Below are positions 24,648 to 34,860 of a DNA stretch of 37,620 bases, one piece after another. Every line of letters starts with the position of its first letter. The first letter of the stretch is position 1. The notes under the pieces were generated by a model. The model worked only from the letters and a program-made list of their open reading frames with translations, was not told the DNA's origin and made no database searches. The stretch lies in contig QCGX01000009.1 in the NCBI GenBank assembly GCA_003278125.1, positions 1-37,620 on the forward strand, read 5' to 3'. Origin of the DNA: Pelagibacteraceae bacterium AG-390-C22 (lineage in GTDB: Bacteria > Pseudomonadota > Alphaproteobacteria > Pelagibacterales > Pelagibacteraceae). A program made the translations under genes and the position numbers.

Positions 24648-24854
24648 ATGCCAAAATTAAAAACTAAGAGCTCTGCAAAAAAAAGATTTAGATTTACAGC
24701 TTCGGGTAAAATTAAGATGCCTCAAGCAGGAAAAAGACACGGTATGATTAAGAGAACAAATTCACAGATAAGAAAGCAAAGAGGCACTACGATAATGACA
24801 AAACAGGACTCAAAAATTGTTAAGTCGTATATGCCATATAACTTAAGAGGATAA
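24648..24854 (+). CDS. rpmI: 50S ribosomal protein L35
   Basis: Small basic ribosomal protein of 68 residues, typical for bL35. The N-terminal [20 protein letters not shown] is diagnostic, followed by [20 protein letters not shown] and a basic tail. The gene sits in its standard place between infC and rplT, one base before rplT. A candidate promoter immediately upstream may give it expression apart from thrS-infC. Confidence 0.97.
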   Translation: MPKLKTKSSAKKRFRFTASGKIKMPQAGKRHGMIKRTNSQIRKQRGTTIMTKQDSKIVKSYMPYNLRG

Positions 24855-24855
24855 T

Positions 24856-25212
24856 ATGGCTAGAACAAAACGTGGAGTCATAAGTAGAGCAAAACATAAT
24901 AAAGTTTTAAAATCCGTTAAAGGTCAGTTCGGAAGAAGAAAAAATACTATTCGTATAGCTCGTCAAGCAATGGAAAAAGCTATGCAATATGCTTATCGAG
25001 ATAGAAAAGCAAAAAAAAGAGAATTTAGATCTTTATGGATACAGAGAATCAACGCGGGCGTAAGAATGGAAGGTCTGACTTATGCAAAATTTATTAACGG
25101 TTTGGCTAAATCTAAGATTAAGTTAGATAGAAAAGTGTTAGCAGAATTGGCTTATAATAATCCAGAAGTCTTTAAATCTATAGTAAAAAAGGTTCAATCA
25201 TCTCTTAACTAA
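24856..25212 (+). CDS. rplT: 50S ribosomal protein L20
   Basis: bL20, needed early in large-subunit assembly and an RNA-binding autoregulator in some bacteria. The 118 residues are normal. The N-terminus [19 protein letters not shown] and the internal [14 protein letters not shown] are characteristic. It follows rpmI by one base. No autoregulatory pseudoknot upstream is apparent by eye. Confidence 0.97.
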   Translation: MARTKRGVISRAKHNKVLKSVKGQFGRRKNTIRIARQAMEKAMQYAYRDRKAKKREFRSLWIQRINAGVRMEGLTYAKFINGLAKSKIKLDRKVLAELAYNNPEVFKSIVKKVQSSLN

Positions 25213-25262
25213 TAAGGGACTTTGATTTAATCTCAACTTAATATAAAAAATCATAATACCTA

Positions 25263-26330
25263 ATGAGTGATTTAGATAAAATAAATTCTATTTTTAACGC
25301 TAAGATAGATTCTATAAAATCAAAAGATGAATTACAGAACTTAAAAACTGAATTTTTCGGTAAAAATGGTCAAATTACAAATCAGTTTAAAAATTTAGCA
25401 TCTCTATCGGATGAACAGAAAAAAGAATTTGCTTCTAGTTTAAATAAACTAAAATCTAGTTTATCTAATCAAATTGAAGTAAAAAATTTAGAAATTGAAA
25501 CACAAGAAATTAATGAAAAATTAAAAAATGAAAAAATTGATGTAACTTTACCTATAAGATCTTATAGACAAGGAAGAATTCATCCTGTATCTCAAGTTAT
25601 AGATGAAATTTCTTCTATATTTTCAGAGATTGGATTTTCAGTTGCAGAAGGCCCTGATGTAGAAACAGAATATAATAATTTTACTGCTCTTAATACGCCC
25701 GAAGATCACCCAGCAAGAGATATGCATGACACCTTTTATCTAGATAAAAACAAAAAACTTTTATTAAGAACACACACTTCACCAGTTCAAATTAGGAGCA
25801 TGTTAAATGAAAAACCACCTTTTAAGATTATCGTGCCTGGAAGAACTTATCGATCAGATAGCGATCAAACTCATGCTCCTATGTTTCATCAACTAGAAGG
25901 TCTTCACATAGACAAGAATATAACAATGGGGCATTTAAAAGGATGTTTAGATTATTTCATAAAGGAATTCTTTGAAGTCAGAAATGTTAGTATGAGATTT
26001 AGGCCAAGTCATTTCCCATTTACTGAACCTTCGGCTGAAGTAGATATTGGCTATAGATTAGAGAACGGAAAAATAGTTATTGGAGAGGGTGATAAATGGC
26101 TAGAAGTTTTAGGTTGTGGAATGGTTCACCCTAATGTTTTAAAAAATGTCAAAGTCGATACAAAAAAATATCAAGGTTATGCGTTTGGAATCGGAATAGA
26201 TAGGCTTGCGATGCTAAAATATGGAATTAATGATCTAAGGGCACTTTTTGAAACAGATTATCGATGGTTAAGTCATTTTGGTTTTGATCCTTTGGATGTG
26301 CCAACAAATTATAGAGGCTTAAGTAAATGA
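25263..26330 (+). CDS. pheS: Phenylalanyl-tRNA synthetase alpha subunit
   Basis: Catalytic subunit of the alpha2-beta2 enzyme that charges tRNA-Phe. The 355 residues are typical. An N-terminal coiled coil (about 1-90, rich in Lys/Glu/Asn) contacts the tRNA; the class II core follows with motif 2 [20 protein letters not shown] and motif 3 region [11 protein letters not shown], plus [13 protein letters not shown], which shapes the Phe pocket. The last four bases overlap pheT (ATGA), giving translational coupling and equal synthesis of the two subunits. A 50-base gap separates it from rplT; no convincing promoter or attenuator leader peptide is visible there. Confidence 0.97.
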   Translation: MSDLDKINSIFNAKIDSIKSKDELQNLKTEFFGKNGQITNQFKNLASLSDEQKKEFASSLNKLKSSLSNQIEVKNLEIETQEINEKLKNEKIDVTLPIRSYRQGRIHPVSQVIDEISSIFSEIGFSVAEGPDVETEYNNFTALNTPEDHPARDMHDTFYLDKNKKLLLRTHTSPVQIRSMLNEKPPFKIIVPGRTYRSDSDQTHAPMFHQLEGLHIDKNITMGHLKGCLDYFIKEFFEVRNVSMRFRPSHFPFTEPSAEVDIGYRLENGKIVIGEGDKWLEVLGCGMVHPNVLKNVKVDTKKYQGYAFGIGIDRLAMLKYGINDLRALFETDYRWLSHFGFDPLDVPTNYRGLSK

Positions 26331-28729
26331 TTATTACAATCTCTTGGCTCAAAGAGCACTTACAAACAAAAGCAAATGAGTCCAAAATAATAGATCAATT
26401 AACTAATATTGGGCTTGAAGTTGAAAATGTAAAAGAAAATTCAGGCGAACTAAGTGACTTTAAAGTTGCAAAAATTTTGAAAGTAGAAAAACATCCTAAT
26501 GCTGACAAGCTAAAAGTTTGCGATGTAAGTCTAGGGGACAACAGAATTATAAAAGTAGTTTGCGGAGCATCTAATGCTAGAGATGGTTTAGTAACTATCT
26601 ACGCCCCCCCAGGAGCAACTATTCCCAGCACAAAGTTTAAATTAAAGATAGCTAAAATAAGAGGAGTGGAGTCTAGAGGAATGCTTTGTTCAGAAAATGA
26701 ATTAAATTTATCAGATGAAAGCGCTGGTATTATAGAATTAAAGAATAAGGAAAAAGAAATTGGTAAAAGTTATTTTAAAACTAAATTAGAAAATGTTCTA
26801 GATATCGCTATTACACCAAATAGAGCTGACTGCCTTGGAGTAAGAGGGATAGCAAGAGATCTTTCATCATCTGGATTAGGAAGTCTTTTAAAATTAAAGA
26901 AAAAAAAATTTAGACAAATTTTAAAGCAACCTATCAAAGTATCAATCTATAAGGAAAAAAATCAAGGATGTTTATCCTTTGGAAGTTGTTATATAAAAAA
27001 TATTACAAATAAAGAAAGCCCAGAATGGCTTAAAAATAAAATTTTAGCGCTAGGTTTAAAGCCTATTTCAGCTGTTGTGGACATTACAAATTATGTAATG
27101 TTTGATCTTAATCGACCTTTGCATGCATATGATGCTGATAAAATAGACAAAGAAATTATAGTAAGAAATTCTCTAGAAGGAGAGGAGTTTGAAGGATTAG
27201 ATAATGAAAAATACAAACTTAAGAAAGGAATGTGTGTTATTGCAGATAAAAGTAGCATTCTTGGACTCGGAGGAGTCATAGGAGGAACAAAAACATCAAC
27301 TGAGTTTGGCACAAAAAATATATTATTAGAGTCTGCTTATTTTTTACCATCATCTATTAGAAAAACAGCTCGTGAATTAAACATTAATACAGATGCTAAA
27401 TATAGATTTGAAAGGGGAATAGATCCTAATTCGATAAAACAAGGCTTAGAAATAGCCACAGGATTAATAATTAAGATTTGCGGAGGAGAAGCAAGTAAAT
27501 TTGTTATTACTGGTCAAATTTCTCAAAAAAATAAAGTTATAAATTTTGATATTGAAAAATTTAATGATTTAATTGGCATATCAATTTCAATTTCTGAGGC
27601 TGATAAAATTCTATCATCTTTAGGTTTTAAGGTTAAAAAAACAAAAAAAATTTTAAAAGTCGAAATTCCTTCATGGAGACCAGATGTCTCACAAGATGTT
27701 GATTTAATTGAAGAGCTAATTAGAATTAAAGGATTTGATAAAATTCAGGTAATTGAACCTGAAAAAGGAAGGGAAAATGAGACTCTAAATTTTAATCAAA
27801 AACTGTTTCATCTTTCTCAAAGAGCTTTAGCGTCAAAAGGTTATATGGAAACAGTTACTTGGTCATTTACAGACTCAAATATTGATAAGCAATTTACAAA
27901 AGGCGAAAAAGAAATAAATATTTATAATCCAATATCTTCAGATTTAGACGTTTTGAGGAGATCAATATTTTCTAATCTCTCTATTCATTTGAAAAAAAAT
28001 CAAGACAGAGGATATAGTGATTTATCTTTTTTTGAAATAGGACCAACATTTTTTGGAAAAAACCCTGGTGAACAACAAATAGTTGTTGGAGGAATAAAAT
28101 CTGGACAAGTCAACAGAAGAAGCTGGTCTGATAAGGCAAGAAATATTGATGTCTTTGATGTTAAAAGTGATGCATTAAGAACACTAGTTGAATTAGGTAT
28201 AGATGAAAAAAATCTATTTATAAGTGATTTAACAAAAAGCAGTTATCATCCAGGCCGATCAGGATCTATTAACTTAAAGTCAGATAAAGGACCCCATCTT
28301 GCATATTTTGGAGAATTACATCCTGCTATATTAAAAAAAATGGATTTTAAAGATAAAAATATATTTGGATTTGAAATTTTCTTAAAAAATATACCTAAAC
28401 CCAATAAAAAGGCAAGACAGACAAAAGTAAATTATACAGCTTCTGATTTTCAAAAGTCAGAAAGGGATTTTGCATTTGTGATAGACAAATCTTTTAAAGT
28501 TGGTTTACTTGAAAAATTGATTAAAGAAGTGGATGTAAATATTATTCAAAAAGTATTTACTTTTGATGTTTTTGAAGGAGAAAATATTCCTAAAGATAAA
28601 AAGTCCGTAGCTATTAACGTAACTCTTCAAGCTTTAGACAAAACTTTAAGTGAAAAAGATTTAGATCAAGTTAGCCAAAAAATAATCGAAGTTGTTAAAG
28701 AAAAAACTGGCGCAACAATCAGGTCCTAA
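26327..28729 (+). CDS. pheT: Phenylalanyl-tRNA synthetase beta subunit
   Basis: Beta subunit, 800 residues, the usual bacterial size. Order: N-terminal helix, EMAP-like tRNA-binding domain (about 40-150, [18 protein letters not shown]), B3/B4 editing domain with HAYDADKI and [14 protein letters not shown]5 DNA-binding-like domain, a non-catalytic class II core, and the C-terminal anticodon-binding FDX-ACB domain (about 705-800, [16 protein letters not shown]). Here the conserved P before the FDX-ACB Arg is replaced by S (FQKSERD rather than FPxxxRD), a minor change. It overlaps pheS by four bases and shares one base with lepA, so translation of the three is likely coupled. Confidence 0.97.
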   Translation: MIITISWLKEHLQTKANESKIIDQLTNIGLEVENVKENSGELSDFKVAKILKVEKHPNADKLKVCDVSLGDNRIIKVVCGASNARDGLVTIYAPPGATIPSTKFKLKIAKIRGVESRGMLCSENELNLSDESAGIIELKNKEKEIGKSYFKTKLENVLDIAITPNRADCLGVRGIARDLSSSGLGSLLKLKKKKFRQILKQPIKVSIYKEKNQGCLSFGSCYIKNITNKESPEWLKNKILALGLKPISAVVDITNYVMFDLNRPLHAYDADKIDKEIIVRNSLEGEEFEGLDNEKYKLKKGMCVIADKSSILGLGGVIGGTKTSTEFGTKNILLESAYFLPSSIRKTARELNINTDAKYRFERGIDPNSIKQGLEIATGLIIKICGGEASKFVITGQISQKNKVINFDIEKFNDLIGISISISEADKILSSLGFKVKKTKKILKVEIPSWRPDVSQDVDLIEELIRIKGFDKIQVIEPEKGRENETLNFNQKLFHLSQRALASKGYMETVTWSFTDSNIDKQFTKGEKEINIYNPISSDLDVLRRSIFSNLSIHLKKNQDRGYSDLSFFEIGPTFFGKNPGEQQIVVGGIKSGQVNRRSWSDKARNIDVFDVKSDALRTLVELGIDEKNLFISDLTKSSYHPGRSGSINLKSDKGPHLAYFGELHPAILKKMDFKDKNIFGFEIFLKNIPKPNKKARQTKVNYTASDFQKSERDFAFVIDKSFKVGLLEKLIKEVDVNIIQKVFTFDVFEGENIPKDKKSVAINVTLQALDKTLSEKDLDQVSQKIIEVVKEKTGATIRS

Positions 28730-30540
28730 TGTCAGACATAAGTAGAATTCGTAATTTTTCAATAATTGCGCATATAGATCATGGAAAATCTACTATAGCG
28801 GATCGAATTATTCATAAATGCGGAGGGTTAACTGATCGTGAAATGAAAACTCAAGTTCTAGACTCTATGGATATTGAAAGAGAAAGAGGAATTACTATAA
28901 AAGCCCAAACTGTAAAGTTAAAATATAATGCCAAAGATGGAAAAGAATATATTTTAAATATTATAGATACACCTGGCCATGTTGATTTTGGCTATGAAGT
29001 AAGTCGATCTTTATCAGCCTGCGAAGGCTCACTATTAGTTGTAGATAGCACCCAAGGTGTTGAAGCACAGACATTGGCAAATGTTTATCAAGCGTTAGAA
29101 ATTAATCACGAAGTTATACCAGTATTAAATAAAATAGATTTGCCAGCATCTGATATTGAAAAAACAAAAAAAGAAATCGAAGATGTAGTGGGAATTGATA
29201 CTTCAAATGCAATTAAATGCTCAGGAAAGACCGGAGAAGGAGTTGAAGATATTTTGGAAGCGATAGTTAAAAATTTACCAGCTCCAAAAGGTGTTCAGGA
29301 AGAAAAACTTAAATCTTTATTAGTTGATAGTTGGTATGACACTTATCTAGGCGTTGTTATTTTAGTGAGAGTAATAAATGGTAAAATCAAAAAGAATATG
29401 AAAATTAGATTAATGTCTAATGAACAAGAATACATTATTGAAAAAGTGGGCATATTTACTCCTAAACCTACTGATATAGAGGAATTAAATTCTGGAGAAA
29501 TAGGATTTATAATAACTGGAATTAAATCTTTATCAGAAACAAAAGTTGGTGACACAATTTGTGATGCATCAAATCCAATTGAAACACCCTTACCTGGATT
29601 TAAACCCAGCAAACCAGTAGTTTTTTGTGGTTTATTTCCCGTCGATAGTTCCGAATATCAAAAATTAAAAGATGGTTTAGGAAAACTAAAACTTAATGAT
29701 GCTAGCTTTTCTTATGAAGCGGAGTCCTCAAGTGCTTTAGGCTTAGGTTTTAGATGTGGCTTTCTGGGCTTACTGCATCTTGAAATTATAACTGAGAGAT
29801 TAGAAAGAGAATTTGATGTAAATTTAATTACTACTACACCAGGTGTTATTTATAAAGTTCATAAAGTTAAAGGTGAAGTTGTAGATTTGCAAAATCCTTC
29901 TAGCATGCCTGATCCAACTCAAGTTGTAAAAATAGAAGAACCTTGGATTAAGGCTACCATTATTACGCCCGATGAGTATTTGGGTTCAATTATAAAAATT
30001 TGCCAAGATAAGAGAGGTATACAAACCAACTTAAGTTACTCTGGAAATAGGGCAGTGTTGTCTTATGATTTACCACTTAATGAAGTCGTATTCGATTTTA
30101 ATGATAGATTAAAATCTGTTTCAAGTGGATACGCTAGTTTTGATTATGAAATCACTGGACATAAGGAAGGCAACTTAGTGAAGCTAGGTATATTAGTAAA
30201 TGGAGAGTCCGTTGACGCCTTAGCAATGATAATCCATAAAGATTTTGCTCAATCTACAGGTAGACAAGTTTGTGAAAAGTTAAAAGACTTAATACCAAGA
30301 CACAATTTTATGATTCCAATTCAAGCAGCTATTGGTGGAAAAATTGTAGCAAGAGAGTCAATCAAAGGGTTTTCCAAAGATGTTTTGACTAAAATACATG
30401 GAGGCGGCGCAACTGACAGGAAGAAAAAATTATTAAAAAAACAAAAAAAAGGTAAAGCAAGATCTAAACAATTTGGAAAGGTTGAAATACCTCAAGAAGC
30501 ATTTATAGGTGTATTAAGAATCAATAAAGAAAATTCTTAA
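28729..30540 (+). CDS. lepA: Elongation factor 4 (LepA)
   Basis: Translational GTPase that acts on stalled or initiating ribosomes. The 603 residues are standard. G-domain motifs: [10 protein letters not shown] (13-22), [14 protein letters not shown]; then domain II, the EF-G-like III and V domains, and the LepA-specific C-terminal domain with [20 protein letters not shown] and the conserved [13 protein letters not shown]. The start overlaps the pheT stop (TAATG). It ends the translation block; a 70-base gap with no recognised terminator precedes the sugar-nucleotide cassette. Confidence 0.97.
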   Translation: MSDISRIRNFSIIAHIDHGKSTIADRIIHKCGGLTDREMKTQVLDSMDIERERGITIKAQTVKLKYNAKDGKEYILNIIDTPGHVDFGYEVSRSLSACEGSLLVVDSTQGVEAQTLANVYQALEINHEVIPVLNKIDLPASDIEKTKKEIEDVVGIDTSNAIKCSGKTGEGVEDILEAIVKNLPAPKGVQEEKLKSLLVDSWYDTYLGVVILVRVINGKIKKNMKIRLMSNEQEYIIEKVGIFTPKPTDIEELNSGEIGFIITGIKSLSETKVGDTICDASNPIETPLPGFKPSKPVVFCGLFPVDSSEYQKLKDGLGKLKLNDASFSYEAESSSALGLGFRCGFLGLLHLEIITERLEREFDVNLITTTPGVIYKVHKVKGEVVDLQNPSSMPDPTQVVKIEEPWIKATIITPDEYLGSIIKICQDKRGIQTNLSYSGNRAVLSYDLPLNEVVFDFNDRLKSVSSGYASFDYEITGHKEGNLVKLGILVNGESVDALAMIIHKDFAQSTGRQVCEKLKDLIPRHNFMIPIQAAIGGKIVARESIKGFSKDVLTKIHGGGATDRKKKLLKKQKKGKARSKQFGKVEIPQEAFIGVLRINKENS

Positions 30541-30610
30541 AAGTTTTAACATTGATAAAAAATAATGTATATCTGAGATTAATTTTTATATTAACAAAAG
30601 ATAATTAACT

Positions 30611-31924
30611 ATGGACTATAAGAAATTACTTAAATCAAGAAAATTTAAAATAGCTGTATGGGGCACTGGTTATATTGGGTTGTCAACTATGGTTTACTTT
30701 TCGAAAAAAAAAATAAAATGTGTTGGATATGACATTAACCAGGAAAAAGTGAGAAAGATCAATTCAGGAATTCTTCCGTTAGCAGATCTTAAAAATTGGT
30801 TTGGATTTGAAATAAAAAAATTAGTTAAACAAAATTACTTGAAAGCAACTTATAACTATAACGATTTAATTACTGACGATTTCTTAGTTCATTTTGTAGC
30901 AATACCCACAGAAAAAGATGGTAAACCATACTATAAACCACTATTAAACGTATTAACTAATATAGCAAAAATTAATCGAAAAACTAAAAATCCCCCAATC
31001 ATCATTATCGAGTCTACACTTGCTCCAAAGGTTTCGGATAAAAAAATTATTCCTTTTTTAAAAAAGAAAAAACTTACGATTGGTAAAAATATTTTATTAT
31101 CTGTTGCTCCACGAAGAGATTGGTTTATAGAAGGAGTGAAAAATCTTGAAAATTTAGACAGAGTATATGGATCGACCGACACAAAGTCTGCGAAAGTAAC
31201 CAAAGATGTTTTATCAATAGTATGTAAAAAACTCCACTTGGCTAGTTCCTATAAAGTTTCAGAAATGGTTAAGAGCGTGGAGAATGCCTATAGACATATG
31301 GATATTACTCTTGCGAATCAGCTTTCACTCGCTTTTCCAAAAGATAATATAAGAGAAGTTTTAAAATTAGTTGGAACAAAATGGAATGTTGAAACTTTTC
31401 ATCCAGGAATAGGTACAGGAGGATATTGTATACCTTTATCAAGCAGGTATATTTTATCTCAAGTTAAAAGCAGAAATAAACTATCTTTATTAAGAGAAAC
31501 GATCAAGACAGATGACGGAATGAGTCGAGCAGTAGCTCATTCGATTGCAAATAAAGGTTTTAAAAAAATTGGTATTTTAGGATTATCTTATAAAGGAGAT
31601 TTAAAAGTTAGTGTTTTATCAAAGGTTATTCCCTTAGTTAAATCTTTAACAAAAAAAAAATTGAAAGTAAGATTATTTGATCCATATTTTACAAAAAAAG
31701 AAATAAAAGATGCTGTTAATGTTGGTACCTTTAAATTTCCAAATGAATTGAGAAAATTTGACTGTCTGATAGTAACTGTAGATCACAAACAATTTAAGAT
31801 TCCAAAAAAAGTTTTAAAAAAGTATTTAAAAAAATGTAAACTTATAATTGATCATGACGGAGCATGGAAAAACTACGATTTAGACAGCAATTATCATTTA
31901 TCTGGAGATACAGGATGGATCTAA
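30611..31924 (+). CDS. UDP-sugar (UDP-glucose/UDP-ManNAc type) dehydrogenase-like protein
   Basis: A 437-residue member of the nucleotide-sugar 6-dehydrogenase family, which oxidises UDP-sugars twice to uronic acids using NAD+. The N-terminal Rossmann motif is WGTGYIGLSTMVYF (17-30). The middle helix ENAYRHMDITLANQLSLAF recalls WecC-type enzymes. The catalytic thiol is C273 in GTGGYCIPLSSRY. Unusually, the Asp that family members have four residues after the Cys (as in CxxxD) is Ser277, and the next residue is also Ser. The C-terminal UDP-binding domain has GILGLSYKGDLKVS and a conserved-looking FDCLIVTVDH. The epimerase gene begins one base after the stop, so the two act in one unit. Substrate and whether oxidation goes to completion are uncertain. 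Confidence 0.88.
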   Translation: MDYKKLLKSRKFKIAVWGTGYIGLSTMVYFSKKKIKCVGYDINQEKVRKINSGILPLADLKNWFGFEIKKLVKQNYLKATYNYNDLITDDFLVHFVAIPTEKDGKPYYKPLLNVLTNIAKINRKTKNPPIIIIESTLAPKVSDKKIIPFLKKKKLTIGKNILLSVAPRRDWFIEGVKNLENLDRVYGSTDTKSAKVTKDVLSIVCKKLHLASSYKVSEMVKSVENAYRHMDITLANQLSLAFPKDNIREVLKLVGTKWNVETFHPGIGTGGYCIPLSSRYILSQVKSRNKLSLLRETIKTDDGMSRAVAHSIANKGFKKIGILGLSYKGDLKVSVLSKVIPLVKSLTKKKLKVRLFDPYFTKKEIKDAVNVGTFKFPNELRKFDCLIVTVDHKQFKIPKKVLKKYLKKCKLIIDHDGAWKNYDLDSNYHLSGDTGWI

Positions 31925-31925
31925 A

Positions 31926-32834
31926 ATGAAAGGTTTAAGATCAGTTGTGACCGGAGGCGCTGGTTTTATAGGAAGCAATTTAGTTGATCATTTAGTAAGA
32001 GTTGGTCACAAAGTTATAGTATTGGATAATTTTGTTTCAGGAAAAAAAAGCAATCTAACTCATCATAAAAAAAAGGATGTAAAAATAATAAAGATAGATA
32101 TATCCAAGTGTAAAATATTAGACAAATATTTTAAAAGAGCAGATTATGTCTTTCATCTAGCAGGACTTGTTGAAATTGGGCCAAGTATAAAAAATCCAAA
32201 AAAATATTTTAATACTAACGTTCTTGGTACACTTAAAGTTATAGAAGCAGCAAGAAGAGCAGGTATAAAAAAATTAATTTATGCGGCTTCATGTAGCTGT
32301 TATGGCTCACCAAAAAAATTTCCAACTTCGGAAGATGAAAAAATTGATATACAACATCCGTATGGTTTAACAAAATTTTTAGGAGAAGAATTAGTTCTTA
32401 AGTACGCAAACATTTTTAATATGCCAAACATTTCATTTAGATTTTTCAATGTTTATGGACCAAGACAAAATATGTTAGGACAATACAGCGCTGTTTTTGG
32501 AAGCTTTTTGAGACAAAAAAGAACTAACAAGCCTTTAACAGTAGTAGGTGATGGAAAGCAAACTAGAGACTTTATTCATGTCGATGATTTAACCAATGCA
32601 TTTATAAAAGTTGCAAAAAGTAGATTCGTAAATAAAATATATAATTTAGGTTCAGGTAAAGAAATATCAATTAATAAAATTGCAAATTTATTTGGAGGAA
32701 AAAAAATTTTTATTCCAAAAAGACCAAGAGAACCCAAAAGATCATTAGCAAACATCTCAAAAATTAAAAAAGATATTAATTGGAAACCTACAATTACAAT
32801 TCAAGAAGGTATAAAAAGGTTATTAAAAAATTAA
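31926..32834 (+). CDS. NAD-dependent nucleotide-sugar epimerase/dehydratase
   Basis: A 302-residue extended SDR of the UDP-glucose 4-epimerase-like group. It has the NAD-binding GGAGFIGSNLVDHL (10-23), DNFVSG typical of 4-epimerases (35-40), the active-site SCSCYG (122-127) with Ser124, and Tyr146-Lys150 in HPYGLTKFLGEE. RFFNVYGPRQ and GDGKQTRDFIHVDDL follow in the expected order. It is likely to interconvert the product or substrate of the dehydrogenase encoded just upstream, for example a UDP-hexuronate. The exact sugar is not readable. Its stop codon is immediately followed by the stop of the convergent glycosyltransferase gene. Confidence 0.92.
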   Translation: MKGLRSVVTGGAGFIGSNLVDHLVRVGHKVIVLDNFVSGKKSNLTHHKKKDVKIIKIDISKCKILDKYFKRADYVFHLAGLVEIGPSIKNPKKYFNTNVLGTLKVIEAARRAGIKKLIYAASCSCYGSPKKFPTSEDEKIDIQHPYGLTKFLGEELVLKYANIFNMPNISFRFFNVYGPRQNMLGQYSAVFGSFLRQKRTNKPLTVVGDGKQTRDFIHVDDLTNAFIKVAKSRFVNKIYNLGSGKEISINKIANLFGGKKIFIPKRPREPKRSLANISKIKKDINWKPTITIQEGIKRLLKN

Positions 32835-33872
32835 TTATCTATTAATAACATTTGAAATTTGTTTAAACATATCCTTTTCAAGTGGAAATTTATTCTTTTC
32901 AATATCTTTTTGAATTTCGTAATAATTTTGCATTATATATTTTGTTATCTCAACAAAAGAGTGAATATTTCTTTTAGATACAAAAATTCCTTTTCTATCT
33001 TTAATTATATGTTTGATATCCTCAAATATAAGAACAGGACGTCTACGAGCTAGAGATTCATCCACCACATAAGGCTGTCCTTCAGTGTAAGATGGCAAAA
33101 TCAAAATATTGTGTTTGTCATAAGTATCAATTAGCAATTGTCTATCTGAAATATATCCTGGAAATTTTATATTTTTATTATTTCCAATAATTGATTGAAA
33201 TTTTTTTTGAAGTGTTGAACTTTTAGTTTTGCCAATTATTGAGATTTCTGCATCAATTTTTATTTTCTTAAACATTTCTAAAAATTCATAAATTCCTTTT
33301 TCAGGATTTACTCTTGAAACATTTAAAAATCTAACTTTATCAAGTTTTACTTCTTTAAAATTTTTCAACCAATTTTCATCTAAAGTAGAAGAAGCTATTA
33401 CATGGCCATTTTTTTTCTTGTAAAGTCTATCATGAAGCGCAATTACAGTAGAATTAGAAGTCACTATTTTAAACATTATATGATAAATCCATACAGACCA
33501 CGATCCTAATATAAACTTCCACTCTTCGTAACCACTACTAATTAGATATACAAATACTTTTTTTCTAAAAAGAAAAAGAAATAAGAAAGATATAAAAGTA
33601 TATGGAGAAATTGTGATTATGTAATATTTTGTATTCTTCTTTTTGAAAGTTGAGATTACAAAATAAATAAATTGAATAATATTTGAAGCAATTTTTACAT
33701 TTTGTAAGTTTAATTTATGATGTTCTTTAGTTTTAGATTTTCTTACTATATATTCAACTTTAAAATACTTGTTTAATCCCTCGGGAAGAATTTTAAAATT
33801 ATAATTTCTGGAGTAAAATTCATTGTTTTCTTTTGAAACTTTTTCGTTGTTTAAAACAACTAAATTATCCAT
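32835..33872 (-). CDS. Glycosyltransferase family 4-like protein
   Basis: A 345-residue GT-B type glycosyltransferase. The donor-binding half is clear: FLNVSRVNPEKGIYEFLEMF (about 187-206), GYISDRQLL, then SYTEGQPYVVDESLARRRPV (about 261-280) with the Glu pair of retaining GT4 enzymes. The N-terminal half is divergent and includes two hydrophobic stretches around 65-75 and 85-105 (IIQFIYFVIST; YTFISFLFLFLF) that may tether it to the membrane. It probably adds a sugar made by the two preceding enzymes to a surface glycan, an inference from position. Its AT content is very high even for this window. It is convergent with the epimerase with no gap and begins 44 bases from tRNA-Ser. Confidence 0.85.
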   Translation of the reverse strand: MDNLVVLNNEKVSKENNEFYSRNYNFKILPEGLNKYFKVEYIVRKSKTKEHHKLNLQNVKIASNIIQFIYFVISTFKKKNTKYYIITISPYTFISFLFLFLFRKKVFVYLISSGYEEWKFILGSWSVWIYHIMFKIVTSNSTVIALHDRLYKKKNGHVIASSTLDENWLKNFKEVKLDKVRFLNVSRVNPEKGIYEFLEMFKKIKIDAEISIIGKTKSSTLQKKFQSIIGNNKNIKFPGYISDRQLLIDTYDKHNILILPSYTEGQPYVVDESLARRRPVLIFEDIKHIIKDRKGIFVSKRNIHSFVEITKYIMQNYYEIQKDIEKNKFPLEKDMFKQISNVINR

Positions 33873-33916
33873 TCGATTTTATAACCTAAATACTATAAAA
33901 AAAAAGACTATGTTTT

Positions 33917-34006
33917 GGAGAGGTGGCCGAGTGGTTGAAGGCGCACGCTTGGAAAGCGTGTAAACGGGAAACCGTTTCGAGGGTTCGAATCCCTCTCTCT
34001 CCGCCA
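33917..34006 (+). tRNA. tRNA-Ser (anticodon GGA)
   Basis: A 90-base class II tRNA. Acceptor stem GGAGAGG (33917-33923) pairs with TCTCTCC (33996-34002) with one G-T pair, then discriminator G and encoded CCA (34004-34006). Anticodon stem CACGC/GCGTG holds loop TTGGAAA, anticodon GGA, decoding UCC/UCU. The long variable arm (ACGGGAAACCGT) is typical of tRNA-Ser, and the T-arm is GAGGG TTCGAAT CCCTC. Confidence 0.97.
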
Positions 34007-34082
34007 CTAAATCTTTTTTTATTATCCACACTCAACTAATAAGAGTCTTAATTTTTATTCACGAATCATTTAAATTACATTT

Positions 34083-34114
34083 AAGGGCAGTGGAGGGAGA
34101 CTGAAGCTGCCTTT
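34083..34114. other. GC-rich hairpin after tRNA-Ser, unknown
   Basis: AAGGGCAG (34083-34090) pairs with CTGCCTTT (34107-34114) with one G-T pair around a purine-rich 16-base loop (TGGAGGGAGACTGAAG). It is markedly GC-rich for this intergenic DNA. On the plus strand it is followed by pyrimidine-rich GCCTTTT, so it may end the tRNA-Ser transcript. On the minus strand it lies just after the peptidase stop codon but lacks a T-run. A small structured RNA is also possible. Confidence 0.35.
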
Positions 34115-34119
34115 GCCTT

Positions 34120-34860
34120 TTAAAGCCTTTTAACTCCTATTACTTTTAAATTAGCAGTCTTTTCTATCTTTTTAATTGTTTGATCAATTCCCATTATTAC
34201 AGTTTTTTTCATAGGCCCGTAGGCATGAATAAGTTTTTTATTTGATAGAGCTAATGCAACATGACCCTTCCAATAAATGATATCGTTTTTCTTAATGTTT
34301 TTTAATTTTATATTTTTTTTGAAATATTTAATCTGATCTTTTGCATCCCTTGGACAAAATTTATTATTAAAATTTAGAAATACTTGTATTAAAGCAGAAC
34401 AGTCAATTCCTTTATAGGATTTACCTCCCCATTTATATTTTATATTTTTAAAAAATTCTATTCTTTTAAAAATATTTTTTTCTTTATAATTTAATGGTTT
34501 AACATCGTTTTTACTAATCCAACCTTTTTCAAATTTAATAAATGCAGAATTTTTTTCTATAATTTTCAACCTTGATCCAAATGTTAATTCATTTATTTTT
34601 CTTTTTTTATTAGGAAATTTGTAAACTCGCGCCTTCAATTTGTGCACTTTATGGGTGGCTCTGATATATAAGTTGAGATTTTTATTTAACATGAATCCTT
34701 TATAGCCATCTTCTTTAATTTTAATTTTAAGCCATTTTCTAGTTTTTTTTATAACTGAAAAGTTATCACCATAAATCATTTGTGTTACAATCTCTGATTT
34801 ATCAGAAGCTTTTTTATGAATATTAATTATTGGGTAGGTATTAGTAAAAAATCTAGCCAT
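34120..34860 (-). CDS. NlpC/P60 cysteine peptidase with SH3 domains (YkfC-like)
   Basis: A 246-residue NlpC/P60 peptidase that cuts gamma-D-Glu to diamino-acid bonds in peptidoglycan peptides. Residues 1-65 and about 66-120 look like two bacterial SH3 domains (ASDKSEIVTQMIYGDNFSVI; KWLKIK; EKGWISKNDV). The catalytic domain follows with Cys154 in GIDCSALIQ, His200 in YWKGHVAL and His212 in LIHAYGP, the expected Cys-His-His order. There is no signal peptide or lipobox, so it should stay in the cytoplasm, like the murein-peptide recycling enzyme YkfC rather than the secreted cell-wall hydrolases. Its ATG overlaps the last eight bases of the AmpG-like permease gene, which strengthens that reading. 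Family is firm; the recycling role is inference. Confidence 0.88.
   Translation of the reverse strand: MARFFTNTYPIINIHKKASDKSEIVTQMIYGDNFSVIKKTRKWLKIKIKEDGYKGFMLNKNLNLYIRATHKVHKLKARVYKFPNKKRKINELTFGSRLKIIEKNSAFIKFEKGWISKNDVKPLNYKEKNIFKRIEFFKNIKYKWGGKSYKGIDCSALIQVFLNFNNKFCPRDAKDQIKYFKKNIKLKNIKKNDIIYWKGHVALALSNKKLIHAYGPMKKTVIMGIDQTIKKIEKTANLKVIGVKRL

Noticed and set aside
25213-25262. Promoter or Phe attenuator before pheS
   Set aside because: TTGATT and TATAAA are present but only 14 bases apart, and there is no Phe-rich leader peptide or terminator hairpin.
33917-34119. tRNA-Ser as a classical integration site with attachment repeats
   Set aside because: I found no second copy of the tRNA 3' end within the window and no integrase gene.
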